Below, one piece after another: positions 17,895-27,285 of a DNA stretch of 64,000 nucleotides. The notes below the pieces were generated by a model that saw only the letters and a list, made by a program, of their open reading frames with translations, did not search any database and had not been told where the DNA came from. Source of the stretch: Mesotoga prima MesG1.Ag.4.2 (GTDB lineage Bacteria; Thermotogota; Thermotogae; Petrotogales; Kosmotogaceae). Location of the stretch: assembly GCF_000147715.2 (NCBI RefSeq), contig NC_017934.1, positions 1,550,001 to 1,614,000 on the forward strand. Direction: 5' to 3'. Position 1 is the stretch's first letter, and each line of letters opens with the position of its first letter. The position numbers and the translations under genes were made by a program.

Positions 17895-17917
17895 GAGCGC
17901 GGGTACTTCCCGCGCTC
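17895..17917 (+). other. Intercistronic stem-loop between malE and malF
   Basis: A perfect 9-bp GC-rich hairpin (GAGCGCGGG / CCCGCGCTC, loop TACTT) with no T run after it. By analogy with malE-malF in enterobacteria, such a structure would protect the malE message from 3' decay or cause partial termination, giving more binding protein than permease. Role inferred. Confidence 0.65.
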
Positions 17918-17944
17918 TAGTTCTAATTGCCCGGAGGGATTACC

Positions 17945-19687
17945 TTGAGTAGAAAACGATTTGTAATCTTTCTCTTTTCTTTAGCCATTCTTGCAATATT
18001 CAACGCCTTTTCCTTATGGAGCGTGTATCTGCTTTTTGCAGACGGGAATTTTGGCCTTATGGTTACGATGATTGTGCTAACCTTGTTGATCGATATTATT
18101 GCACTGAATCCAAAGGGGTATCCTTACAGGTACATGATTCCCGCGATGATCCTGCTGTTCATTCTTACGCTTTACCCAATGTATTACACGTTCAGAACTG
18201 CCTTCACAAACTACGGTACCGGCCATTTATTCACTAGGCAGCAATCTATACAGAAGCTTCTCAGTGACTACTTCTACATTCCTGAAAGCCCCGAGGAGTT
18301 CGAGTTTTCAATCTTCATTGAGCTTGATGACTACAAGCCGACTGATAGGTTCATAACTCTTCTGAAGTCCAAAGAAACCGGTGCTCTATTTGCAGCGCCC
18401 CGTCCTCAGCCAGTAACGAAAGATGCCGAAGGAAATATCACTCTTGCAACTGCCAAGATGGTTCAGGTATCGGGCGACAGTTTTTCCACGGGCGGAGTCA
18501 GCTACACACTCTCTATATCACCAGACGATAAGATTCTTGCAATCAGGGCAACCTCCGGTGAACGTTTCATCTATTTTTACTCTCCTCAGGATGACTCGAC
18601 GAGGCCGAATGCACCCTTCTATTTCAGTGAGATAAGAGGCATTTGGCTTCGGAACGCCGAGTTTACTGACAGCGAAGGAAATCAAGTGAGGCTGTTCCCT
18701 AACTCACTTTACACAACCTTTGCCACAACTGAGAGGAAGTATGCGTTGAGAACGGAAACTACCTTCGATGCGGGAAGGGCCGTACAGGAGACGGTAGTTT
18801 ACAACCGTCAGACAAACAGGACTCTCGTTGAAGAGGGCGGCTTCTTCTACGATATCGACGAGAACGGAAATGAGTTCGCCGTAGAGGGTTACATATCGGA
18901 TGTGGGTTTCTGGAATTTCGTGAGAATGTTCAGGGATCCAAAGATCAGCGGACCTTTCTTCCAGGTATTCGGCTGGACATTTGCCTGGGCTGGTCTTAGC
19001 GTTCTTTTTTCCTTCACTATTGGATTGGCTCTTGCCATCACGCTCAATGACAAGAGACTTAAGGGAAAGAAGATATATCGAACTCTGCTCATTATTCCAT
19101 GGGCGGTTCCCGCATTCATATCTGCTCTAGTCTGGCGAAATGGTTTCTTCAACGAGACCTATGGTGTATTGAACCGATTCATTATCCAGGGACTCTTCGG
19201 CCTTGAACCAATAAAGTGGTTGAATGATGCCTTCTGGGCAAAGGTTTCGGTCTTGCTTGTCAATACATGGCTTGGATTTCCTTACATGATGACCGTCAGT
19301 CTGGGGGCTCTTCAAAGCATACCGGAAGAGTTCTATGAGGCCTCTTCAATAGATGGAGCCACGAAATTTCAGAGATTCAGAAAGATCACTTTTCCCCTTC
19401 TGATGGTTACCGTTGCTCCTTTACTCGTCGGAAGCTTCGCCTTCAACTTCAACAACTTCACCGGCATCTATCTAGTAACCCAGGGTGGGCCTGCAATCGT
19501 GGGAGCTTCAACGCCGGCGGGGGCTACGGATATTCTGATTTCGTATACGTTCAAACTCGCGTTTGAGGGGAGAGGCCAAGACTTTGGTTTCGCGAGCGCC
19601 ATATCGATACTAATATTCATCATCGTCGCAGGTTTCAGCTGGATAAACTTCAAACTTTCCGGCTCCTTTGAAGAGGTGAGTAGATAA
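17945..19687 (+). CDS. malF: Maltose/maltodextrin ABC transporter permease MalF
   Basis: A 580-residue inner-membrane permease. Three N-terminal helices (about 5-30, 36-53, 63-84) precede a long external P2-like loop (about 85-325), as in E. coli MalF, followed by the transport core. The EAA loop that docks on the ATPase is present near residue 460 (EEFYEASSIDGATKF). Start TTG 17945 follows GGAGGG by 6 nt. TAATG overlap with malG indicates translational coupling. No ATPase (malK) lies in this operon; a shared MsmK/MalK-type subunit elsewhere must energise it. Confidence 0.92.
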   Translation: MSRKRFVIFLFSLAILAIFNAFSLWSVYLLFADGNFGLMVTMIVLTLLIDIIALNPKGYPYRYMIPAMILLFILTLYPMYYTFRTAFTNYGTGHLFTRQQSIQKLLSDYFYIPESPEEFEFSIFIELDDYKPTDRFITLLKSKETGALFAAPRPQPVTKDAEGNITLATAKMVQVSGDSFSTGGVSYTLSISPDDKILAIRATSGERFIYFYSPQDDSTRPNAPFYFSEIRGIWLRNAEFTDSEGNQVRLFPNSLYTTFATTERKYALRTETTFDAGRAVQETVVYNRQTNRTLVEEGGFFYDIDENGNEFAVEGYISDVGFWNFVRMFRDPKISGPFFQVFGWTFAWAGLSVLFSFTIGLALAITLNDKRLKGKKIYRTLLIIPWAVPAFISALVWRNGFFNETYGVLNRFIIQGLFGLEPIKWLNDAFWAKVSVLLVNTWLGFPYMMTVSLGALQSIPEEFYEASSIDGATKFQRFRKITFPLLMVTVAPLLVGSFAFNFNNFTGIYLVTQGGPAIVGASTPAGATDILISYTFKLAFEGRGQDFGFASAISILIFIIVAGFSWINFKLSGSFEEVSR

Positions 19688-22458
19688 TGGCCGTTGAGAG
19701 AAGAAAATACTGGATCAGACATTTAATTCTTATTGTCGTTGTTGTTGTAGTTCTTTTCCCGATGGTCTGGCTTGTGAGCACTTCTGTTAGGAGAGATCAG
19801 GCAGCCTTTTCATCTAATCTTTTTTCAAGCAGGATTACCTTTCAGCACTACAGAAATCTTCTTTTTCCAGAGAGGAGTGTGGGAAGACTGATTCTTGATC
19901 TGCAAAGCGCCACATATGCCACTGGTGAATACAGAGGAAGAAGTCAGGAGGACCTCAAGAAGACTGTAGAGAGATATCTTGTTAAGTTTGAGGATCTCAT
20001 GGATGAAAGCGAAGAGATGGTCGCTTCCATCGAGAACGGAACCTCAGCCATAGAAAAAGAGCTGAAAGAAAAAGAGAGTTTGATCATTCGTGAGATGAAC
20101 GAGGTGAGACTGCGCGATAAAGCACTGTTTGAAGAGAGATTGCAGGAGATAGGTGAACTAAGCGAAGTGAAGATGGCCTACGCCGTCGGCGAACTCCTTG
20201 AGACAACTGCCCCTTCGCTCGAAGGAGTCTATCCCTTCTACATCGATTTGTTAGGTGAAAGAGCGGATCCCATAGTGATATCTTTGGAGACGTACAGGAA
20301 GCTATACGAAGATGTCTTTCTCTATAGGGACGAGACGCTCGGCGCAATAAAAGAACTGGAGTTCGAGAACAAAGACGAAGTTGTCAGATCTCTTGAGTCG
20401 ATAGAGAATTACATATCACTCTCTTCAATCGATTACTCGGAATGGCGAAGAGTAGAGTGGCTCAGGGTAATTAACAGATATTTGCGAGATGTGGAATCGA
20501 CGATGCCCCAGGCAGAACAGGATGCGCTGAACTCAGTAAGAACGAAGCTCTACGACTCCTTTAGGGCGGCAGGAGATGCCTGGGAAGAAGTCGAAGCTGC
20601 AGCCGAAAAAGTCTCCCAAGACCTGTCTTTACTTGCTGAAGAGGCTTTTGGTCCAGAGTATTATGAGTATGTCTCCGCGATCGAGGAACTTGGCGTTGTA
20701 GAAGCAGATAAAGAGGCGGTAGAAAAGGCACTGGCGACTTCTGAATCTGCATTGGCGGAGCTGGAAGATTCGTTTGAGGTCGCGCTTCCCACAATACTTT
20801 CCGAAAAGAGCAAGCTTTCGGCCTTGATTCCCCCTTTGCAGATTGTGATTTCAAAAGGAGTCGAAGAGTACACGGCTGTTTCAGAAGCCAGGCTTAAGAG
20901 TTCACTCGATGAGGTCGACTCAGCAAGAAAGACCATCGGTCTTCTCCAACAGCAGCTCGCGGAGATGCAGAATGTTCAGGAGCTGTCTTCTAGTCTTTCA
21001 GAGCTTTTGGGAGAAATGGCCTGGTTTTCCGATAACAAAGAGGCCCTTGCCAATGCCTCGGGAAACTCTGAGGTGTCAAAGGGGATTGATGTAATAAACA
21101 TCGCTATTTCAAATCTTTCCAGGATTCTTCCCGTTCTCGAGACAAGCATTTCTGAGTACGTCGAAGTTTCGGAAAACACGACCTCTTTGAGGAAAGAACT
21201 GAAATCTCTTGAGGAGAGGAGTGAAATACTCGGCAGCAGAATTGCTGAGCTCAAAGAAGAGGCCGATAGAGCAGAGGCTGAATACTTGATGGCGCTTGAA
21301 TCCATAAGAATAAAATCTACCCTGGCTCTGGTTGAAGAGGAAATTGCCTCTCTTGAAGATGGAAGGGCTTATGTCTCAAAGACGACGGATATTCTCGATA
21401 CGTACTTTGGGATAAGGGCTTCGAATCGTTATAGAACACTTGGTTGGTACGATGACTTCGACAGAGCGAACAGAGAAGCGCGGGATGGAACGGCTTTGTT
21501 GAACCAGTTAATTTCAACCATGAGAGATATGAAAGAAGAACTGAGTTCAAAGGTGAACCATTATATCGACCTTAGATTTTTAGGTACGACTGTGACGTTA
21601 GACGACTTCGGAACGATGCAGGAGACCTATAATTCGCTCTTTCAGCAGGTCAATGCGAGGTACCAACGTGCTTCCAGGCTAATATCAGACTTGATAGAGA
21701 AACCAGCCTCTTACTCGGCATCTTACGATGGAGAATTGAGGGAGATCGACAAAGCGCTTTTCAGGGCTAATCAGATATGGGTACAGAAGGAGAGCACCTA
21801 CTTCTATTTCGTGAGGTGGCTTCTGAATTCGGTGATTGTTGCCCTTTCCGTTTCTTTGATAAGTGTCGCCGTCGCCGCTCTTGCGGCCTATCCTTTCAGC
21901 AGGATGAGGTTCCGTGGGAGGAAACAGGGCCTTCTAGGGTTGCTCTTAATTCAGATGTTCCCGACGATAATGTTCATGGTCGCATTGTACGCTCTTCTTC
22001 AGTTCATTGGGGGCTTGATTCCATTTCTGGGGCTCAACACGCTTGGCGGCCTGATCTTCGCGTATTCCGGTGGGATAGCTTTCAATATCTGGCTCATCAA
22101 AGGTTACTACGATACCATCTCGAATTCTCTGGAAGAGGCTGCCATGATAGATGGAGCAACGAAGTTCCAGGCCTTCACAAAGGTGATCCTGCCCCTTGCA
22201 AGACCAATTCTTGCTGTAGTTGCAATACTTACATTCATGAGTATCTTCAACGAGTACCTGATCGCCAGAATACTGCTGCAGGATATGAACAAGTGGACAT
22301 ACGCAGTTGGTCTCTGGCAGTTTTCTGGAAGATTCGAAACAAGCTGGGGTCCATTTACGGCTGCTGCACTGATTGGCGCGGTTCCCATGGTAATTTTCTT
22401 CCTCGTTCTTCAGGATTACATCGTAGGTGGTCTTACTCAGGGCGGAGTTAAGGAGTAA
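19687..22458 (+). CDS. malG: Maltose ABC transporter permease MalG with ~640-residue extracytoplasmic insertion
   Basis: Ends of this 923-residue protein match MalG closely: first helix at about 9-31, FQHYRNLLF near residue 55, then, after the insertion, WLLNSVIVALSV near residue 711 and the EAA loop EEAAMIDGATKF near residue 816. E. coli MalG is about 296 residues, so roughly 640 residues (about 62-700) are inserted between the first and second helices, a position facing the periplasm. The insert is rich in Glu, Lys, Ser and Leu with heptad-like spacing, so long coiled coils are expected. The reading frame is open throughout and codon use looks normal. Long MalG proteins exist in Thermotogales as I recall, but the loop has no stated function. 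Confidence 0.9.
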   Translation: MAVERRKYWIRHLILIVVVVVVLFPMVWLVSTSVRRDQAAFSSNLFSSRITFQHYRNLLFPERSVGRLILDLQSATYATGEYRGRSQEDLKKTVERYLVKFEDLMDESEEMVASIENGTSAIEKELKEKESLIIREMNEVRLRDKALFEERLQEIGELSEVKMAYAVGELLETTAPSLEGVYPFYIDLLGERADPIVISLETYRKLYEDVFLYRDETLGAIKELEFENKDEVVRSLESIENYISLSSIDYSEWRRVEWLRVINRYLRDVESTMPQAEQDALNSVRTKLYDSFRAAGDAWEEVEAAAEKVSQDLSLLAEEAFGPEYYEYVSAIEELGVVEADKEAVEKALATSESALAELEDSFEVALPTILSEKSKLSALIPPLQIVISKGVEEYTAVSEARLKSSLDEVDSARKTIGLLQQQLAEMQNVQELSSSLSELLGEMAWFSDNKEALANASGNSEVSKGIDVINIAISNLSRILPVLETSISEYVEVSENTTSLRKELKSLEERSEILGSRIAELKEEADRAEAEYLMALESIRIKSTLALVEEEIASLEDGRAYVSKTTDILDTYFGIRASNRYRTLGWYDDFDRANREARDGTALLNQLISTMRDMKEELSSKVNHYIDLRFLGTTVTLDDFGTMQETYNSLFQQVNARYQRASRLISDLIEKPASYSASYDGELREIDKALFRANQIWVQKESTYFYFVRWLLNSVIVALSVSLISVAVAALAAYPFSRMRFRGRKQGLLGLLLIQMFPTIMFMVALYALLQFIGGLIPFLGLNTLGGLIFAYSGGIAFNIWLIKGYYDTISNSLEEAAMIDGATKFQAFTKVILPLARPILAVVAILTFMSIFNEYLIARILLQDMNKWTYAVGLWQFSGRFETSWGPFTAAALIGAVPMVIFFLVLQDYIVGGLTQGGVKE

Positions 22459-22512
22459 AAACTGCTTTTTCGATTGTTATTTCATAGATTTCTCAAGGTT
22501 ATCGCTCTTTCG

Positions 22513-22549
22513 GAGCCCACCCGCTATATCGAGCGGGGCGGGCTCTTTT
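22513..22549 (+). terminator. Terminator of malEFG
   Basis: GAGCCC...GGGCTC plus an inner CCCGCT/AGCGGG stem form a strong hairpin followed by TTTT. Confidence 0.8.
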
Positions 22550-22594
22550 GAGAATCAGTTTTTTCGAAAGTTTGTTCAGAGAGGTTTTCTTTTT

Positions 22595-22624
22595 TTGTTC
22601 GTAGAACAAGTGGTCGTATATAAT
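22595..22624 (+). promoter_or_regulatory. Promoter upstream of the alkaline-phosphatase-family gene
   Basis: TTGTTC (22595-22600) and a perfect TATAAT (22619-22624), spacer 18 bp. The resulting leader is about 108 nt and includes TGTAGA and TCTAC segments that could pair. Confidence 0.5.
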
Positions 22625-22738
22625 TTCATTGAGCCGACATTGATGAACAGCATTGACAAATTGTGATGGTTGGTAAGGAGTGGGGAGTGTAGATCGTTCC
22701 GTACCGGAGTTGTCTACCCTCGATAGAAAGGAGTTTCA

Positions 22739-23923
22739 ATGGAGCTGAACTTTCCTCGATACGACGGGAGTTCGATAGTCAATTTCTCAGCCGCAATTCT
22801 GGAACATTTTGACGCCGACATTCCTCAGGGCGTCAAAGCATACTCTTTGAAGGATAATGGGCTCAGCCTTGAGGGAATAGACAAAGTAGTAGTCTTTATT
22901 ATTGACGCGGTGGGATACTACAATCTAATTAAGGTACTGGAGAAGAAAAGCTTCAAATATTTCGACCAGAAAGATATACGAATTTTAACCTCCGTCTTTC
23001 CTTCCACAACTGCCACAGCACTTACATCGATATTCACTGCAACACCACCCGGAGAACACGGAGTACTGGGCTATCTTCTGAATGTCCCGGAATACGGTGG
23101 ACTGGTCAACATGATTGAGCTAGCCCCGTACACCCAAGACCGAGATAACCTGACCAGACTTGGATTCGATCCCCTAAAGTACAATCCCAACCCCACGATC
23201 TTCGAATTGCTCAAAGAAGTCGGAGTAAGAGGTTACCATCTCACTTCGAAAAGCTTTGTCAACACAGGTCTCACGAGGATGCATTCGCGGGGCGGCATAG
23301 CCCGGGGTGTTCACGGCCTCGGCGATATGTTTGAGGAGCTGAGAACGGCCCTTTTCTCGGAAGAGGCTGCCAGTGTCACGCTGGTTTACTGGGGATTAAT
23401 AGATACTTACGGCCACAGGTACGGACCGAACTCCCTATCTTACACATCTGAAACTGCAACGGTTATTTCAGCAATTGAAGAGTTTTTCGAAGATATAGCC
23501 GAACGCAATACGGCTTTCTTCATTACCGCTGATCACGGCCAAATAGAGACTCCCTGGGAACAAGAAATATGGTGGTCGAAATTCGATGATCTCTTCGAAG
23601 AGATGTACTCAATGCCCGGTGGTGAGCAAAGGATGTCATATATCTACTCATATGACGGCGAGAAAACGAAAAGGAAAATGGAGAGACAGTTTGGTGATGC
23701 ACTTGAGATTATTGAACCGTCGGGACTGGATGAGATAAAGCTCTTTGGAAAACCTCTCAACAGTGTCTTCAGAAAGAGGAGGGGTGAATTGATAACGGTT
23801 TCCAAGGGGAACTCTTCTCTATGCTTCAAATATACTGGGCAGGAACACTCTCTCAAGGGAAGACATGGGGGATTAACAAAGGAGGAGATGTACGTCCCGC
23901 TGATCCTCCTGAGAAAACCCTAA
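22739..23923 (+). CDS. Alkaline-phosphatase-superfamily nucleotide pyrophosphatase/phosphodiesterase
   Basis: A 394-residue enzyme of the type I phosphodiesterase/nucleotide pyrophosphatase group. The two-metal site can be traced: first Asp in FIIDAVGYY (near residue 60), the Thr nucleophile in PSTTATALTS, Asp and His in YWGLIDTYGHRYGP, Asp-His in TADHGQ, and the late His in GRHGG. There is no signal peptide, so it acts in the cytoplasm. Substrates in this family range from nucleotides to phosphonates; none is indicated. AAGGAG precedes ATG 22739. It converges with tsaB, overlapping its stop region by 4 bp. Confidence 0.85.
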   Translation: MELNFPRYDGSSIVNFSAAILEHFDADIPQGVKAYSLKDNGLSLEGIDKVVVFIIDAVGYYNLIKVLEKKSFKYFDQKDIRILTSVFPSTTATALTSIFTATPPGEHGVLGYLLNVPEYGGLVNMIELAPYTQDRDNLTRLGFDPLKYNPNPTIFELLKEVGVRGYHLTSKSFVNTGLTRMHSRGGIARGVHGLGDMFEELRTALFSEEAASVTLVYWGLIDTYGHRYGPNSLSYTSETATVISAIEEFFEDIAERNTAFFITADHGQIETPWEQEIWWSKFDDLFEEMYSMPGGEQRMSYIYSYDGEKTKRKMERQFGDALEIIEPSGLDEIKLFGKPLNSVFRKRRGELITVSKGNSSLCFKYTGQEHSLKGRHGGLTKEEMYVPLILLRKP

Positions 23924-24579
23924 GACTCTTTCTCGTTACTTCGCTTCTCCCAGTTGATTTCGGCTATTGATTTCTGCAGATATATCGGCGCAAGATCCGA
24001 ACAGCTAACTTGATTACCCGAAGCATACGTGTCCAGAACTATCTCCCTCATTGAAGAGGGATCGTAATTCTTCACCAGGCTACATCTGAAGTCTTCAAAT
24101 TCCGGATCGATCTCGCCGTCGAAGAAAAGCTCCATAGTCGACAGCTCGATTTTCGATTTGATCATGCCTGTATTGCTGAAACCAGTGTTACCAACAGGCA
24201 ATCCCCCTTTGTACTCCCTCCAGTAGTAATGGTCTTCCCTTGCTTTTCTCAAAATCAGATATCTGTCACTATCAACTGTTTTGGCTAGCACATCCAAGGA
24301 ATTGAATGGTACGGCTGGAATACCGTGAGGAAATGCGAGACCCTTTGCCGTCGAGATTCCCACCCTCAAACCTGTGAGAGAACCGGGCCCTATTCCGACT
24401 CCGACAAATTCCAGTTCGGACACATCGATCTTGAGATTCTCAATGGCTTGTCTCATTATTACGGCTAGCATAGAACCGTATCTATCAATGTCACGGCATC
24501 TGATATCCATCTCTGCCGCGTTGCTGACGGCAGAAAGGAGAAGCGTTCTTGACGATGTATCGAAACAGATGTATTTCAT
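23920..24579 (-). CDS. tsaB: tRNA threonylcarbamoyladenosine biosynthesis protein TsaB
   Basis: A 219-residue ASKHA-fold protein that dimerises with TsaD to make t6A37 in ANN-decoding tRNAs. The N-terminal ICFDTSSRTLLLSAV and the GIGPGSLTGLRVG motif are diagnostic. Its length is typical. ATG 24579 with GAGG upstream is preferred to TTG 24591. It is the last gene of the hrcA-grpE-dnaJ-yitT-tsaB transcript. Confidence 0.92.
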   Translation of the reverse strand: MKYICFDTSSRTLLLSAVSNAAEMDIRCRDIDRYGSMLAVIMRQAIENLKIDVSELEFVGVGIGPGSLTGLRVGISTAKGLAFPHGIPAVPFNSLDVLAKTVDSDRYLILRKAREDHYYWREYKGGLPVGNTGFSNTGMIKSKIELSTMELFFDGEIDPEFEDFRCSLVKNYDPSSMREIVLDTYASGNQVSCSDLAPIYLQKSIAEINWEKRSNEKES

Positions 24580-24587
24580 AACTTGCC

Positions 24588-25445
24588 TCAACTGAGATCC
24601 TTGAAGCCTTCGCCGAAGACTTCAGAGTTATTCACCACTACCACAAAGGCCCGCCTGTCGGTAGTCTTGACAATGTGCCGCAACTGTCCGATTTCTCTCC
24701 GCCTTATCGAAACCATGAGAACCGGTCTATCCTCTCCGGAGAAACCTCCTGTAGCTTTGATTATTGTCGTTCCGCGTTCCATTTCGTTGATCACTTTCTC
24801 TTTAATCGCTTCACTCTCTTTGCTAATGACGAATGCCGTTCTAGTGTTTCCAATGCCTTCAATTATCCCGTCTATAGTCTTACTGGTTGTAAAGATGGTG
24901 ATGATCCCGTACATGGCAGCTATCGGTCCGAAAACCACAACCGCTAGAAGTGTGATAAGTGAATCGCTTATCAGCAAACCGGTACCGGTGCTGAACCCCA
25001 CGTACTTAGAGAGAATCATTGCAACAATGTCGGTACCACCTGTAGAAGCACCGCGCCACAAGACTAGCCCCATTCCAGCCCCGGCGATTACCCCGCCGTA
25101 GATTGCTACGAGCAGGAATCCATCTTGAGTCGAAGAAGCATCAAACACGGGAAAACTCAGTTTCTGCAGCAGATCGACGCTCAATGACATCAGAACGGCC
25201 GAGTAGATCGACTTCATCCCAAAACCCACACCCAGAGTGACGAAGGCCAGCAGAAAGAGAACGATGTTGTAAACAAACATCTGGGCTCCCACCCATAGGC
25301 CGAAAACTCTGTAAACGATTATTGCCAGGCCGCTCACCCCGCCAGCAATAATGTTATTCGGGACCATAAAGGAAACTATAGACATGGCCGTCAGTATTGA
25401 ACCGACCGTTATCAGGAAATAATCTATAAAGGTCTTCCTATTCAC
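24588..25445 (-). CDS. YitT family membrane protein (DUF161/DUF2179)
   Basis: A 285-residue protein with five or six membrane helices in residues 1-190 (starting FLITVGSILTAMSIVSF) and a cytoplasmic DUF2179 domain at the C-terminus (GTTIIKATGGFSG). Function of the family is unknown. GTG 25445 begins 1 bp after the dnaJ stop, and the gene ends 8 bp before tsaB, so it is embedded in the heat-shock operon. Confidence 0.88.
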   Translation of the reverse strand: MNRKTFIDYFLITVGSILTAMSIVSFMVPNNIIAGGVSGLAIIVYRVFGLWVGAQMFVYNIVLFLLAFVTLGVGFGMKSIYSAVLMSLSVDLLQKLSFPVFDASSTQDGFLLVAIYGGVIAGAGMGLVLWRGASTGGTDIVAMILSKYVGFSTGTGLLISDSLITLLAVVVFGPIAAMYGIITIFTTSKTIDGIIEGIGNTRTAFVISKESEAIKEKVINEMERGTTIIKATGGFSGEDRPVLMVSIRRREIGQLRHIVKTTDRRAFVVVVNNSEVFGEGFKDLS

Positions 25446-25446
25446 T

Positions 25447-26574
25447 TCACTCTACGACCCTCGAATTCTTTAACTTTGCAATCTGCTCAAGAAGTCTCTT
25501 CTCCTTGCTTGAAGGCTTGCTTATATTTACTCTGACCGTCACAAGAAGGTCACCTCGTTTTCCGCCAGACACGCTGGGAACACCGAGATTTTTCATTCTG
25601 AAGACGGTATTAGGATTCGTCCCCGCCGGGATTCTAAGTATCTCCGTTCCCCCTTCGGGAAGTGAAATCTCCAAAGTAGTTCCAAGTGCAGCCTCAACGT
25701 AATCTATCTCCTTGCTCACATAGAGGTCGTTTCCGCTTCGCCTGAACTCCGAAGGCATTTCAACCCTTACACTTACATATAGATCGCCATATGGGCCGCC
25801 GTTCTGTCCAGCGTTCCCGTGACCGCCGATTCTCAGAGTAGCGCCGTTCTCTACGCCTGCGGGAATCGTCACGCTTACCTGGTGCCTTTCTTTTTCATAA
25901 CCTCTTCCGCCGCACACACTACAGCGCTTGTCGATTATTCTTCCAGAACCACTGCATGTGTTGCAGACATGGGTATTGCTGAACATCCCAAAGAAAGATC
26001 TATGTTCCTCTTTGACGTAACCGGTTCCGTTACAGGTTGGACAGGTTTTGAAACTTGTGCCGCCTTCAGCACCGGTTCCTTTGCAGCTCTGGCAGACCTT
26101 GTTTCTGTCGTATTCCAGTATTACCTTCTTTCCAAGAATCACATCTTTCAAATCGATCACAACAGAAGCATGAATGTCCTCTCCCCTTACAGCTCTTGGC
26201 CCTTGTGTTTTGGAGCTGCCTCCAGACCTGCTTCCTCCGAAAAACACATCGAACACATCCTGGAAATCACCAAAGACATCGTCGAAGCTTCCTCCGGTAC
26301 TTCCCGGCGTTCTTCCCGAACCTCGAGGATTTGCAGCGGCGTCACCGACATAACCAAAGCGATCGAACATGGCCCTCTTTTCCTTGTCGGAGAGGACTTC
26401 GTAAGCCTCCTGTATTTCCTTGAATTTTGCTTCGGCATCCTTCTTGTTGCTACCTTTGTAAGCATCGGGATGCCACTCCTTGACAAGTCTCCTGTATGCC
26501 TTCCTTATGTCATCGTCAGAGGCATTTCTGGAGACTCCAAGAATCTCATAATAGTCTTTTCTAGATTGAGCCAT
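25447..26574 (-). CDS. dnaJ: Chaperone DnaJ
   Basis: A 375-residue type I Hsp40. J domain at residues 1-75 with HPD at 35-37; Gly/Phe-rich linker (about 80-130); four CxxCxGxG zinc repeats ([32 protein letters not shown]); C-terminal substrate-binding beta domains. It stimulates DnaK ATPase. dnaK itself is not in this window, whereas grpE and hrcA are immediately upstream. Confidence 0.97.
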   Translation of the reverse strand: MAQSRKDYYEILGVSRNASDDDIRKAYRRLVKEWHPDAYKGSNKKDAEAKFKEIQEAYEVLSDKEKRAMFDRFGYVGDAAANPRGSGRTPGSTGGSFDDVFGDFQDVFDVFFGGSRSGGSSKTQGPRAVRGEDIHASVVIDLKDVILGKKVILEYDRNKVCQSCKGTGAEGGTSFKTCPTCNGTGYVKEEHRSFFGMFSNTHVCNTCSGSGRIIDKRCSVCGGRGYEKERHQVSVTIPAGVENGATLRIGGHGNAGQNGGPYGDLYVSVRVEMPSEFRRSGNDLYVSKEIDYVEAALGTTLEISLPEGGTEILRIPAGTNPNTVFRMKNLGVPSVSGGKRGDLLVTVRVNISKPSSKEKRLLEQIAKLKNSRVVE

Positions 26575-26598
26575 CTACATCACCACCGAAGGCTCTCA

Positions 26599-27273
26599 TT
26601 AAGACTCGGAAGAGTCGTTTACTGCAACAACCACTCTAGCAGGCTTGAGAACCTTGCCATTCAAATTGTATCCTCGTTCTATGACATCATATACGGCCAT
26701 GTCCGGAACATCATTTGAAGAAATCGTTCCCTCTACTTCGTGAGAAAAGGGATCAAAGGGCTTGCCTACCTCAGGCATAATCATTGAAAGCCCCTCATCA
26801 AACATAAGCCGTTCAACCGACTTGTGGATTAGCTTTATGCCAGAAATAAGACTCTTCTTCGAATTGTCGGGGTTTTCCAGCGCGCGGCTCAAATCGTCAT
26901 AGATCTCTATCAGTCGAATAATAATCTTCTCTCTGTATCTCCTTATGCTTTCCTCCGATTCACGAACCAGAGCATTTCTGTAATTTATAAATTCCGCTCT
27001 GAGCCGTGCGTTTTCGTCCTTCAGGTTTTTGATCTCATCTCTCAGAGCTTTTAATTCGTCTATTTCAGATGTCTCGGATTTGTCATGGACTTCACTATCA
27101 TTCATAGCTTTTTCTCTCACTTCACTTCCCTCACGGACTTTTTCGCCAGTCGCTGCTCCAGCGGTATTTTCAAGTTTATCAGATTCATCAAGTCTAGCAG
27201 CATTTCGTTCTTCTTTGACCCCTTCCTCATTATCGATACTTTCCGGATTCTTCTTGTTCTTTTCATCTATCAT
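26599..27273 (-). CDS. grpE: Nucleotide exchange factor GrpE
   Basis: A 224-residue GrpE. The first ~75 residues are an acidic, low-complexity Glu/Lys/Asp tail; a long coiled coil (about 75-135, with LKDENARLRAEFINYR) follows, then the beta domain with the conserved C-terminal GYNLNGKVLKPARVVV. It exchanges ADP on DnaK. AGGAGG lies upstream of ATG 27273. The acidic extension is longer than usual. Confidence 0.95.
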   Translation of the reverse strand: MIDEKNKKNPESIDNEEGVKEERNAARLDESDKLENTAGAATGEKVREGSEVREKAMNDSEVHDKSETSEIDELKALRDEIKNLKDENARLRAEFINYRNALVRESEESIRRYREKIIIRLIEIYDDLSRALENPDNSKKSLISGIKLIHKSVERLMFDEGLSMIMPEVGKPFDPFSHEVEGTISSNDVPDMAVYDVIERGYNLNGKVLKPARVVVAVNDSSES

Positions 27274-27285
27274 TTTGCATTCCTC

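Noticed and set aside
22427-22666. A 79-codon plus-strand frame after malG
   Set aside because: It runs through the malG terminator and the next promoter; no coding signature.
24583-25101. A 172-codon plus-strand frame
   Set aside because: Exactly antisense to the yitT gene; a hydrophobic shadow of membrane helices read on the other strand.
25819-26718. A 299-codon open frame on the plus strand
   Set aside because: It is antisense to dnaJ and the start of grpE, whose protein matches are unambiguous; the frame has no ribosome site and a cysteine/serine-rich shadow composition.
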